Shown: positions 1 through 13,225 of the stretch, piece by piece | Layout of the letters: every line of letters starts with the position of its first letter | Position numbering within the stretch: position 1 is the stretch's first letter | NCBI RefSeq assembly: GCF_050947335.1 | Contig: NW_027473742.1 | Coordinates: 62,001-126,000, forward strand | Source: Megachile rotundata | Lineage: Eukaryota > Arthropoda > Insecta > Hymenoptera > Megachilidae | Direction: 5' to 3' | Length of the DNA stretch: 64,000 nt | The notes under the pieces: model-generated | Told to the model about the DNA's origin: nothing | Databases searched by the model: none | The model's input: the letters and a program-made list of their open reading frames with translations, nothing else | Translations under genes and position numbers: made by a program

Positions 1-498
1 ATATGGCTAATAATATGAGTTAGATTGATAATAATAACAGTAATAAGTATAGTGATTGTCGTTCTATCGATAATATAACCATAATATGGCTAATAATATG
101 AGTTAGATTGATAATACTAAGCGTAGTGAGTATAGTAATTCTCATTCTATCGATCATATAAGCATAATATGGCTAATAATATGAGTTAGATTGATAATAG
201 TAAGTGTAATAAGTATAGTAATTGTCGTTCTGTCGATCATATAAGTATAGTATGGCTAATAATATGAGTTAGATTGATAATAATAAGAGTAATGGGTATA
301 GTAATTGTCGTTCTATCGATCATATAAGCATAATATGGCTAATAATATGAGTTAGATTGATAATAATAAGAGTAATAAGTACAGTAATTGTCGTTCTATC
401 GATCATATAAGCATAATAAGGCTAATAATATGAGTTAGATTGATAATATTAAGAGTAGTGAGTATAGTAATTCTCGTTCTATCGATCATATAAGCATA

Positions 499-581
499 AT
501 ATGGCTAATAATATGAGTTAGATTGATAATAATAAGAGTAATAAGTATAGTAATTGTCGTTCTATCGATCATATAAGCATA
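499..581 (+). repeat. Representative consensus-like 83-bp monomer
   Basis: This copy matches the commonest base at nearly every position and serves as the reference for monomer coordinates. It starts ATATGGCTAATAATATGAG and ends CATATAAGCATA. Composition is 34 A, 29 T, 14 G and 6 C, or 24 percent G+C. The word ATAATATG occurs twice, 12 bases apart, across the monomer junction and start. Positions 62-73 hold TTCTATCGATCA with a ClaI site. The middle is an imperfect run of TAA/TAG/TGA-like triplets, which closes plus-strand frames quickly. Confidence 0.95.
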
Positions 582-954
582 ATATGGCTAATAATATGAG
601 TTAGATTGATTATAATAAGAGTAATGAGTATAGTAATTGTCGTTCTATCGATCATATAAGCATAATATGGCTAATAATATGAGTTAGGCTGATAATAATA
701 AGAGTAATAGGTATAGTAAATGTCGTGCTATCGATCATATCTGCATAATATGGTTAATAATATGCGTTAGATTGATAATAGTGAGTGTAATAAGTATAGT
801 AAGTGTCGTTCTATCGATCATATTAGCATAATATGGCTAATAATATGAGTTAGATTGATAATAATAAGAGTAATAAGTACAGTAATTGTCGTTCTATCGA
901 TCATATAAGCATAATAAGGCTAATAATATGAGTTAGATTGATAATACTAAGCGT

Positions 955-2274
955 AATGAGTATAGTAATTGTCGTTCTATCGATCATATAAGCATAATAT
1001 GGCTAATAATATGAGTTAGGCTGATAATAATAAGAGTAATAGGTATAGTAAATGTCGTGCTATCGATCATATCTGCATAATATGGTTAATAATATGCGTT
1101 AGATTGATAATAGTGAGTGCAATAAGTATAGTAAGTGTCGTTCTATCGATCATATTAGCATAATATGGTTAATAATATGAGTTAGATTCATAATAATAAG
1201 CGTAATAAGTATAGTAAGTGTCGTTCTATCGATCATATAAGCATAATTTGGCTAATAATATGAGTTAGATTGATAATAATAAGAGTAATAAGTATAGTAA
1301 TTGTCGTTCTATCGATCATTTAAGCATAATATGGCTAATAATATGAGTTAGATTGATAGTAATAACAGTAATAAGTATAGTAATTGTCGTTCTATCGACA
1401 ATATAAGCATAATATGGCTAATAATATGAGTTAGATTGATAATACTAAGAGTAGTGAGTATAGTAATTCTCGTTCTATCGATCATATAAGCATAATATGG
1501 CTAATAATATGAGTTAGATTGATAATAATAAGAGTAATAAGTACAGTAATTGTCGTTCTATCGATCATATAAGCATAATAAGGCTAATAATATGAGTTAG
1601 ATTGATAATACTAAGCGTAATGAGTATAGTAATTGTAGTTCTATCGATCATATCTGCATAATATGGTTAATAATATGAGTTAGATTGATAATAATAAGAG
1701 TAATGAGTATAGTAATTGTAGATCTATCGCTCATATCTGCATAATATGGTTAATAATATGAGTTAGAATGATAATAATAAGAGTAATAAGTATAGTAATT
1801 GTCGTTCTATCGATCATATCTGCATAATATGGTTAATAATATGAGATAGATTGATAATCGTGAGTGTAATAAGTATAGTGAATGTCGTTCTATCGATCAT
1901 ATCAGCATAATATGGGTAATAATATGAGTTGGATTGATAATAATAAGAGTAATGAGTATAGTAATTGTAGTTCTATCGATAATATAAGCATAATGTGGCT
2001 AATAATATGAGTTAGATTGATAATACTAAGAGTAGTGAGTATAGTAATTCTCGTTCTGTCGATCATATAAGCATAATATGGCTAATAATACGAGTTAGAT
2101 TGATAATAATAAGAGTAATGAGTATAGTAATTGTAGTTTTATCGATCATATCTGCGTAATATGGTTAATAAAATGAGTTAGATTGATAATAATAAGAGTA
2201 ATAAGTATAGTAATTGTAGTTCTATTGCTCATATAAGCATAATATGGCTAATAATATGAGTTAGATTGATAATA
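955..2274 (+). repeat. 16-monomer unit of left flank, copy 1 (displaced)
   Basis: This stretch matches 4,275-5,594 at a constant shift of 3,320 bases (40 monomers) with few substitutions. Shared markers are the rare word ATGCGTTAG (GCGTTAG at 1,096 and 4,416) and GATTGATAGT (1,351 and 4,671). The match breaks at 2,275, where this copy has AATAATAAG and the other has AATACTAAG. An additional GCGTTAG monomer at 2,756 lies exactly 20 monomers from both 1,096 and 4,416, so a shorter piece of the same unit sits between them. Confidence 0.8.
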
Positions 2275-4274
2275 ATAAGAGTAATAAGTATAGAAATTGT
2301 CGTTCTATCGATCATTTAAGCATAATATGGCTAATAATGTGAGTTAGATTGATAATAATAAGAGTAGTAAGTATAGTAAATGTCGTGCTATCGATCATAT
2401 CTGCATAATATGGTTAATAATATGAGTTAGATTGATAATAGTAAGAGTAATGTGTATAGTAACTGTCGTGCTATCGATCATATCTGCATAATATGGTTAA
2501 TAATATGAGTTAGATTGATAACAGTGAGTGTAATAAGTATAGTAATTGCCGTTCTGTCGATCATATAAGCATAATATGGCTAATAATATGAGTTAGATTG
2601 ATAATACTAAGAGTAGTGAGTATAGTAATTCACGTTCTGTCGATCATATAAGCATAATATGGCTAATAATATGAGTTAGGCTGATAATAATAAGAGTAAT
2701 AGGTATAGTAAATGTCGTGCTATCGATCATATCTGCATAATATGGTTAATAATATGCGTTAGATTGATAATAGTGAGTGTAATAAGTATAGTAAGTGTCG
2801 TTCTATCGATCATATTAGCATAATATGGTTAATAATATGAGTTAGATTCATAATAATAAGCGTAATAAGTATAGCAATTGTCGTTCTATCGATCATATAA
2901 GCATAATATGGCTAATAATATGAGTTAGATTGATAATACTAAGAGTAGTGAGTATAGTAATTCTCATTCTATCGATCATATAAGCATAATATGGCTAATA
3001 ATATGAGTTAGATTGATAATACTAAGAGTAATGAGTATAGTAATTGTAGTTCTATCGATCATATCTGCATAATATGGTTAATAATATGAGTTAGATTGAT
3101 AATAGTGAGTGTAATAAGTATAGTGAATGTCGTTCTATCGATCATATCAGCATAATATGGGTAATAATATGAGTTGGATTGATAATAATAAGAGTAATGA
3201 GTATAGTATTTGTAGTTCTATCGATCATTTAAGCATAATATGGCTAATAATATGAGTTAGATTGATAATAATAACAGTAATAAGTATAGTAATTGTCGTT
3301 CTATCGATAATATAAGCATAATATGGCTAATAATATGAGTTAGATTGATTATAATAAGAGTAATGAGTAAAGTAATTGTCGTTCTATCGATCATATAAGC
3401 ATAATATGGCTAATAATATGAGTTAGGCTGATAATAATAAGAGTAATAAGTATAGTAATTGTCGTTCTATCGATCATATAAGCACAATATGGCTAATAAT
3501 ATGAGTTAGATTGATAATACTAAGAGTAGTGAGTATAGTAATTCTCGTTCTATCGATCATATAAGCATAATATGGCTAATAATATGAGTTAGATTGATAA
3601 TACTAAGAGTTGTGAGTATAGTAATTCTCGTTCTATCGATCATATAAGCATAATATGGCTAATAATATGAGTTAGATCGATAATAATAAGAGTAATGAGT
3701 ATAGTAATTGTAATTCTATCGATCATTTAAGCATAATATGGCTAATAATATGAGTTAGATTGATAATAGTGAGTGTAATAAGTATAGTGAATGTCGTTCT
3801 ATCGATCATATCAGCATAATATGGGTAATAATATGAGTTGGATTGATAATAATAAGAGTAATGAGTGTAGTAATTGTAGTTCTATCGCTCATATCTGCAT
3901 AATATGGTTAATAATATGAGTTAGATTGATAATAGTAAGAGTAATGTGTATAGCAACTGTCGTGCTATCGATCATATCTGCATAATATGGTTAATAATAT
4001 GAGTAAGATTGATAACAGTGAGTGTAATAAGTATAGTAATTGTCGGTCTGGCGATCATATAAGCATAATATGGCTAATAATATGAGTTAGATTGATAATA
4101 TTAAGAGTAGTGAGTATAGTAATTCTCGTTCTATCGATCATATAAGCATAATATGGCTAATAATATGAGTTAGATTGATAATAATAAGAGTAATAAGTAT
4201 AGTAATTGTCGTTCTATCGATCATATAAGCATAATATGGCTAATAATATGAGTTAGATTGATTATAATAAGAGT

Positions 4275-5602
4275 AATGAGTATAGTAATTGTCGTTCTAT
4301 CGATCATATAAGCATAATATGGCTAATAATATGAGTTAGGCTGATAATAATAAGAGTAATAGGTATAGTAAATGTCGTGCTATCGATCATATCTGCATAA
4401 TATGGTTAATAATATGCGTTAGATTGATAATAGTGAGTGTAATAAGTATAGTAAGTGTCGTTCTATCGATCATATTAGCATAATATGGTTAATAATATGA
4501 GTTAGATTTATAATAATAAGCGTAATAAGTATAGTAAGTGTCGTTCTATCGATCATATAAGCATAATTTGGCTAATAATATGAGTTAGATTGATAATAAT
4601 AAGAGTAATAAATATAGTAATTGTCGTTCTATCGATCATTTAAGCATAATATGGCTAATAATATGAGTTAGATTGATAGTAATAACAGTAATAAGTATAG
4701 TAATTGTCGTTCTATCGACAATATAAGCATAATATGGCTAATAATATGAGTTAGATTGATAATACTAAGAGTAGTGAGTATAGTAATTCTCGTTCTATCG
4801 ATCATATAAGCATAATATGGCTAATAATATGAGTTAGATTGATAATAATAAGAGTAATAAGTACAGTAATTGTCGTTCTATCGATCATATAAGCATAATA
4901 AGGCTAATAATATGAGTTAGATTGATAATACTAAGCATAATGAGTATAGTAATTGTAGTTCTATCGATCATATCTGCATAATATGGTTAATAATATGAGT
5001 TAGATTGATAATAATAAGAGTAATGAGTATAGTAATTGTAGATCTATCGCTCATATCTGCATAATATGGTTAATAATATGAGTTAGAATGATAATAATAA
5101 GAGTAATAAGTATAGTAATTGTCGTTCTACCGATCATATCTGCATAATATGGTTAATAATATGAGATAGATTGATAATCGTGAGTGTAATAAGTATAGTG
5201 AATGTCGTTCTATCGATCATATCAGCATAATATGGGTAATAATATGAGTTGGATTGATAATAATAAGAGTAATGAGTATAGTAATTGTAGTTCTATCGAT
5301 AATATAAGCATAATGTGGCTAATAATATGAGTTAGATTGATAATACTAAGAGTAGTGAGTATAGTAATTCTCGTTCTGTCGATCATATAAGCATAATATG
5401 GCTAATAATACGAGTTAGATTGATAATAATAAGAGTAATGAGTATAGTAATTGTAGTTTTATCGATCATATCTGCGTAATATGGTTAATAAAATGAGTTA
5501 GATTGATAATAATAAGAGTAATAAGTATAGTAATTGTAGTTCTATTGCTCATATAAGCATAATATGGCTAATAATATGAGTTAGATTGATAATACTAAGA
5601 GT
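4275..5602 (+). repeat. 16-monomer (1,328 bp) unit of left flank, copy 2
   Basis: First member of a tandem pair: the same marker words recur 1,328 bases on (GATTGATAGT at 4,671 and 5,999; GCGTTAG at 4,416 and 5,744). It also matches copy 1 at shift 3,320. A few substitutions separate the copies, for example CTACCGATC near 5,128 against CTATCGATC elsewhere. Borders are placed where the matches to the other two copies begin and end. Confidence 0.82.
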
Positions 5603-6930
5603 AGTGAGTATAGTAATTCACGTTCTGTCGATCATATAAGCATAATATGGCTAATAATATGAGTTAGGCTGATAATAATAAGAGTAATAGGTATAGTAAA
5701 TGTCGTGCTATCGATCATATCTGCATAATATGGTTAATAATATGCGTTAGATTGATAATAGTGAGTGTAATAAGTATAGTAAGTGTCGTTCTATCGATCA
5801 TATTAGCATAATATGGTTAATAATATGAGTTAGATTCATAATAATAAGCGTAATAAGTATAGTAATTGTCGTTCTATCGATCATATAAGCATAATTTGGC
5901 TAATAATATGAGTTAGATTGATAATAATAAGAGTAATAAGTATAGTAATTGTCGTTCTATCGATCATTTAAGCATAATATGGCTAATAATATGAGTTAGA
6001 TTGATAGTAATAACAGTAATAAGTATAGTAATTGTCGTTCTATCGACAATATAAGCATAATATGGCTAATAATATGAGTTAGATTGATAATACTAAGAGT
6101 AGTGAGTATAGTAATTCTCGTTCTATCGATCATATAAGCATAATATGGCTAATAATATGAGTTAGATTGATAATAATAAGAGTAATAAGTACAGTAATTG
6201 TCGTTCTATCGATCATATAAGCATAATAAGGCTAATAATATGAGTTAGATTGATAATACTAAGCGTAATGAGTATAGTAATTGTAGTTCTATCGATCATA
6301 TCTGCATAATATGGTTAATAATATGAGTTAGATTGATAATAATAAGAGTAATGAGTATAGTAATTGTAGTTCTATCGCTCATATCTGCATAATATGGTTA
6401 ATAATATGAGTTAGAATGATAATAATAAGAGTAATAAGTATAGTAATTGTCGTTCTATCGATCATATCTGCATAATATGGTTAATAATATGAGTTAGATT
6501 GATAATAGTGAGTGTAATAAGTATAGTGAATGTCGTTCTATCGATCATATCAGCATAATATGGGTAATAATATGAGTTGGATTGATAATAATAAGAGTAA
6601 TGAGTATAGCAATTGTAGTTCTATCGATAATATAAGCATAATGTGGCTAATAATATGAGTTAGATTGATAATACTAAGAGTAGTGAGTATAGTAATTCTC
6701 GTTCTGTCGATCATATAAGCATAATATGGCTAATAATACGAGTTAGATTGATAATAATAAGAGTAATGAGTATAGTAATTGTAGTTCTATCGATCATATC
6801 TGCGTAATATGGTTAATAAAATGAGTTAGATTGATAATAATAAGAGTAATAAGTATAGTAATTGTAGTTCTATTGCTCATATAAGCATAATATGGCTAAT
6901 AATATGAGTTAGATTGATAATACTAAGAGT
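5603..6930 (+). repeat. 16-monomer (1,328 bp) unit of left flank, copy 3
   Basis: Second member of the tandem pair, in register with 4,275-5,602 at a shift of exactly 1,328. The match ends near 6,930, where this copy reads CTAAGAGTAATGAG and the earlier one CTAAGAGTAGTGAG. Some positions differ from copy 2 but agree with the consensus, so the pair is not fully identical. Confidence 0.82.
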
Positions 6931-7240
6931 AATGAGTATAGTAATTGTAGTTCTATCGATCATATCTGCATAATATGGTTAATAATATGAGTTAGATTGA
7001 TAATAGTGAGTGTAATAAGTATAGTGAATGTCGTTCTATCGATCATATCAGCATACTATGGGTAATAATATGAGTTGGATTGATAATAATAAGAGTAATG
7101 AGTATAGTATTTGTAGTTCTATCGATCATTTAAGCATAATGTGGCTAATAATATGAGTTAGATTGATAATACTAAGAGTAGTGAGTATAGTAATTCTCGT
7201 TCTGTCGATCATATAAGCATAATATGGCTAATAATATGAG

Positions 7241-8319
7241 TTAGATTAATAATAATAAGAGTAATGAGTATAGTAATTGTAGTTCTATAGATCATATTTG
7301 CATAATATGGTTAATAATATGAGTTAGATTCATAATAATAAGAGTAATAGGTATAGCAAATGTCGTGCGATCGATCATATCTGCATAATATGGTTAATAA
7401 TATGAGTTAGATTGATAATAATAAGAGTAATAAGTATAGTAATTGTCGTTCTATCGATCATATAAGCATAATATGGTTAATAATATGAGTCAGATTGATA
7501 ATAATAAGAGTAATAAGTAGAGTAATTGTCGTTCTATCGATCATATAAGCATAATATGGCTAATAATACGAGTTAGATTGATAATAATAACAGTAATAAG
7601 TATAGTAATTGTCGTTCTATCGATAATATAAGCATAATATGGCTAATAATATGAGTTAGATTGATAATACTAAGAGTAGTGAATATAGTAATTCACGTTC
7701 TATCGATCATATAAGCATAATATGGCTAATAATATGAGTTAGATTGATAACAATAAGAGTAATAAGTATAGTAATTGTCGTTCTATCGATCATATAAGCA
7801 TAATATGGCTAATAATATGAGTTAGAGTAATAATATTAAGAGTAGCGAGTATAGTAATTCTCGTTCTATCGATCATATAAGCATAATATGGCTAATAATA
7901 TGAGTTAGATTGATAATAATATGAGTAATAAGTATAGTAATTGTAGTTCTATCGATCATTTAAGCATAATATGGCTAATAATATGAGTTAGATTGATAAT
8001 AATAACAGTAATAAGTATAGTAATTGTCGTTCTATCGATATTATAAGCATAATATGGCTAATAATATGAGTTAGATTGATAATACTAAGAGTAGTGAGTA
8101 TAGTAATTCTCGTTCTATCGATCATATAAGCATAATATGGCTAATAATATGAGTTAGATTGATAATCATAAGAGTAATAAGTATAGTAATTGTCGTTCTA
8201 TCGATCATATAAGCATAATATGGCTAATAATATGAGTTAGATTGATAATACTAAGAGTAGTGAGTATAGTAATTCTCGTTCTATCGATCATATAAGCATA
8301 ATATGGCTAATAATATGAG
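7241..8319 (+). repeat. 13-monomer (1,079 bp) unit, copy 1
   Basis: The unit opens with the variant TTAGATTAATAATAATAAG (GATTAAT instead of GATTGAT). The same word occurs at 8,320, exactly 1,079 bases or 13 monomers later. Inside are a GTGCGATCGATC monomer, an AAGTAGAG monomer, a GTTAGAGTAATAATATTAAG monomer and a TCGATATTATAAG monomer, in the same order in both copies. Confidence 0.85.
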
Positions 8320-9398
8320 TTAGATTAATAATAATAAGAGTAATGAGTATAGTAATTGTAGTTCTATAGATCATATCTGCATAATATGGTTAATAATATG
8401 AGTTAGATTCATAATAATAAGAGTAATAGGTATAGCAAATGTCGTGCGATCGATCATATCTGCATAAAATGGTTAATAATATGAGTTAGATTGATAATAA
8501 TAAAAGTAATAAGTATAGTAATTGTCGTTCTATCGATCATATAAGCATAATATGGTTAATAATATGAGTTAGATTGATAATAATAAGAGTAATAAGTAGA
8601 GTAATTGTCGTTCTATCGATCATATAAGCATAATATGGCTAATAATACGAGTTAGATTGATAATAATAACAGTAATAAGTATAGTAATTGTCGTTCTATC
8701 GATAATATAAGCATAATATGGCTAATAATATGAGTTAGATTGATAATACTAAGAGTAGTGAGTATAGTAATTCACGTTCTATCGATCATATAAGCATAAT
8801 ATGGCTAATAATATGAGTTAGATTGATAACAATAAGAGTAATAAGTATAGTAATTGTCGTTCTATCGATCATATAAGCATAATATGGCTAATAATATGAG
8901 TTAGAGTAATAATATTAAGAGTAGTGAGTATAGTAATTCTCGTTCTATCGATCATATAAGCATAATATGGCTAATAATATGAGTTAGATTGATAATAATA
9001 AGAGTAATGAGTATAGTAATTGTAGTTCTATCGATCATTTAAGCATAATATGGCTAATAATATGAGTTAGATTGATAATAATAACAGTAATAAGTATAGT
9101 AATTGTCGTTCTATCGATATTATAAGCATAATATGGCTAATAATATGAGTTAGATTGATAATACTAAGAGTAGTGAGTATAGTAATTCTCGTTCTATCGA
9201 TCATATAAGCATAATATGGCTAATAATATGAGTTAGATTGATAGTCATAAGAGTAATAAGTATAGTAATTGTCGTTCTATCGATCATATAAGCATAATAT
9301 GGCTAATAATATGAGTTAGATTGATAATACTAAGAGTAGTGAGTATAGTAATTCTCGTTCTATCGATCATATAAGCATAATATGGCTAATAATATGAG
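8320..9398 (+). repeat. 13-monomer (1,079 bp) unit, copy 2
   Basis: Tandem partner of 7,241-8,319 with the same monomer order and scattered substitutions, for example TGCATAAAATGG near 8,461 where copy 1 has TGCATAATATGG. After about 9,399 the order changes to the AAGTACAG and ATAATAAGGC monomers, so the pair is not continued. From 8,474 onward this copy is also the start of the large block repeated at 21,504. Confidence 0.82.
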
Positions 9399-10570
9399 TT
9401 AGATTGATAATAATAAGAGTAATAAGTACAGTAATTGTCGTTCTATCGAACGTATAAGCATAATAAGGCTAATAATATGAGTTAGAGTGATAATACTAAG
9501 AGTAGTGAGTATAGTAATTCTCATTCTATCGATCATATAAGCATAATAAGGCTAATAATATGAGTTAGAGTGATAATACTAAGAGCAGTGAGTATAGTAA
9601 TTCTCATTCTATCGATCATATCTGCATAATATGGTTAATAATATGAGTTAGATTGATAATAGTAAGAGTAATAAGTACAGTAATTGTCGTTCTATCGATC
9701 ATATAAGCATAATAAGGCTAATAATATGAGTTAGATTGATAATAGTAAGAGTAATGTGTATAGTAAATGTCGTGCTATCGATCATATCTGCACAATATGG
9801 TTAATAATATGAGTTAGATTGATAACAGTGAGTGTAATAAGTATAGTAATTGTCGTTCTATCGATCATATTAGCATAATATGGTTAATAATATGAGCTAG
9901 ATTGATAATAATAAGAGTAATTAGTACAGTAATTGTCGTTCTATCGTTCATATAAGCATAATATGGCTAATAATATGAGTTAGGCTGATGATAATAAGAG
10001 TAATGAGTATAGTAATTGTCGTTCTATCGATCGTATTTGCATAATATGGTTAATAATATGAGTTAGATTGATAACAGTGAGTGTAATAAGTATAGTAATT
10101 GTCGTTCTGTCGATCATATAAGCATAATATGGCTAATAATATGAGTTAGATTGATAACAGTGAGTGTAATAAGTATAGTAGTTGTCGTTCTGTCGATCAT
10201 ATAAGCATAATATGGCTAATAATATGAGTTAGGCTGATAATAATAAGAGTAATAGGTATAGTAAATGTCGTGCTATCGATCATATCTGCATAATATGGTT
10301 AATAATATGAGTTAGATTGATAATAGTGAGTGTAATAAGTATAGTAAGTGTCGTTCTATCGATCATATTAGCATAATATGGTTAATAATATGAGTTAGAT
10401 TCATAATAATAAGAGTAATAAGTATAGTAATTGTCGTTCTATCGATCATATAAGCATAATTTGGCTAATAATATGAGTTAGATTGATAACAATAAGAGTA
10501 ATAAGTATAGTAATTGTCGTTCTATCGATCCTATAAGCATAATATGGCTAATAATATGAGTTAGATTGAT

Positions 10571-13225
10571 AACAATAAGGGAAATGAATATAGTAATTGT
10601 CGTTCTATCGATCATATAAGCTTAATATGGCTAATAATATGAGTTAGATTGATAATAATAAGAGTAATGAGTATACTAATTGTAGTTCTATCGATCACAT
10701 CTGCATAATATGGTTAATAATATGAGTTAGATTGATAATAATAAGAGTAATAAATATAGTAAATGTCGTGCTATCGATCATATCTGCATAATACGGTTAA
10801 TATAATGAGTTAGATTGATAATAGTGTGTGTAATAAGTATAGTAATTGTCGTTCTATGGATCATATTAGCATAATATGGTTAATAATATGAGCTAGATTG
10901 ATAATAATAAGAGTAATGAGTACAGTAATTGTCGTTCTATCGTTCATATAAGCATAATATGGCTAATAATATGAGTTAGGCTGATGATAATAAGAGTAAT
11001 GAGTATAGTAATTGTCGTTCTATCGATCGTATTTGCATAATATGGTTAATAATATGAGTTAGATTGATAATAATAAGAGTAAGGAGTATACTAATTGTAG
11101 TTCTATCGATCATATCTGCATAATATGGTTAATAATATGATTTACATTGATAACAGTGAGTGTAATAAGTATAGTAATTGTCGTTCTGTCGATCATATAA
11201 GCATAATATGGCTAATAATATGAGTTAGATTGATAATAATAAGGGAAATGAATATAGTAATTGTCGTTCTATCGATCATATAAGCTTAATATGGCTAATA
11301 ATATGAGTTAGATTGATAATACTAAGAGTAGTGAGTATAGTAATTCTCGTTCTATCGATCATATAAGCATAATATGGCTAATAATATGAGTTAGATTGAT
11401 ATTAATAAGAGTAATAAGTACAGTAATTGTCGTTCTATCGATCGTATAAGCATAATAAGGCTAATAATATGAGTTAGAGTGATAATACTAAGAGTAGTGA
11501 GTATAGTAATTCTCGTTCTATCGATCATATAAGCATAATATGGCTAATAATATGAGTTAGATTGATAATAATAAGAGTAATAACTACAGTAATTGTCGTT
11601 CTATCGATCGTATAAGCATAATAAGGCTAATAATATGAGTTAGAGTGATAATACTAAGAGTAGTGAGTATAGTAATTCTCATTCTATCGATCATATAAGC
11701 ATAATAAGGCTAATCATATGAGTTAGAGTGATAATACTAAGAGCAGTGAGTATAGTAATTCTCATTCTATCGATCATATCTGCATAATATGGTTAATAAT
11801 ATGAGTTAGATTGATAATAGTAAGAGTAATAAGTACAGTAATTGTCGTTCTATCGATCATATAAGCATAATAAGGCTAATAATATGAGTTAGATTGATAA
11901 TAGTAAGAGTAATGTGTATAGTAAATGTCGTGCTATCGATCATATCTGCACAATATGGTTAATAATATGAGTTAGATTGATAACAGTGAGTGTAATAAGT
12001 ATAGTAATTGTCGTTCTATCGATCATATTAGCATAATATGGTTAATAATATGAATTAGATTGATAATAATAAGAGTAATAAGTATAGTATTTGACGTTCT
12101 ATCGATCATATAAGCATAATATGGCTAATAATATGAGTTAGATTGATAATAGTAAGAGTAATAAGTATAGTAATTGTCGTTCTATCGATCATATCTGCAT
12201 AATATGGTTAATAACATGAGTTAGATTGATAATAGTGAGTGTAATAAGTATAGTAATTGTCGTTCTGTCGATCATATAAGCATAATATGGCTAATAATAT
12301 GAGTTAGATTGATAACAGTGAGTGTAATAAGTATAGTAGTTGTCGTTCTGTCGATCATATAAGCATAATATGGCTAATAATATGAGTTAGGCTGATAATA
12401 ATAAGAGTAATAGGTATAGTAAATGTCGTGCTATCGATCATATCTGCATAATATGGTTAATAATATGAGTTAGATTGATAATAGTGAGTGTAATAAGTAT
12501 AGTAAGTGTCGTTCTATCGATCATATTAGCATAATATGGTTAATAATATGAGTTAGATTCATAATAATAAGAGTAATAAGTATAGTAATTGTCGTTCTAT
12601 CGATCATATAAGCATAATTTGGCTAATAATATGAGTTAGATTGATAACAATAAGAGTAATAAGTATAGTAATTGTCGTTCTATCGATCCTATAAGCATAA
12701 TATGGCTAATAATATGAGATAGATTGATAATAATAAGAGAAATGAATATAGTAATTGTCGTTCTATGGATCATATAAGCATAATATGGCTAATAATATGA
12801 GTTAGATTGATAATAATAAGAGTAAGGAGTATACTAATTGTAGTTCTATCGATCATATCTGCATAATATTGTTAATAATATGAGTTAGACTGATAACAAT
12901 AAGAGTAATAAGTACAGTAAATGTCGTGCTATCCATCATATCTGCATAATATGGTTAATAATATGAGTTAGATTGATAATAGTGAGTGTAATAAGTATAG
13001 TAATTGTCGTTCTATCGATCATATTAGCATAATATGGTTATTAATATGAGTTAGATTGATAATAGTGAGTGTAATGAGTATAGTAATTGTCGTCTATCGA
13101 TCATATAAGCATAATATGGCTAATAATATGAGTTAGGCTGATAATAATGAGAGTAATAAGTATTGTAATAGTCGTTCTGTCGATCATATAAGCATAATAT
13201 GGCTAATAATATGAGTTAGATTGAT
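10571..13225 (+). repeat. Internal 32-monomer duplication unit (2,655 bp)
   Basis: AACAATAAGG at 10,571 recurs at 13,226, 2,655 bases on. That is 32 monomers minus the single base lost near 13,093. The same spacing of 2,655 is seen in the second large block between 23,593 and 26,248 and between GTTGTCG at 23,211 and 25,866. The match of 10,571 onward to 13,226 onward holds to about 11,060, then the monomer order differs. Confidence 0.75.
13054..13135 (+). repeat. 82-bp monomer, T deleted in CGTTCTATCG (original or sister copy a)
   Basis: At 13,091 the sequence reads CGTCTATCGA where all normal copies have CGTTCTATCGA. The monomer is 82 bases long. The same deletion, in the same AATGAGTATAG context, is found at about 23,965 and 26,620, so the three descend from one event and were spread by block duplication. 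Monomer borders here are approximate to a few bases. Confidence 0.85.

Noticed and set aside
499..581. CENP-B box in the monomer
   Set aside because: The only TTCG-like contexts (GTCGTTC, CGTTCGATCG) lack the GGAA and CGGG parts of the motif.
10780..10830. Possible indel at GGTTAATATAATGAG
   Set aside because: The word has the same length as the normal GGTTAATAATATGAG. It is substitutions only, and the monomer is still 83 bases.
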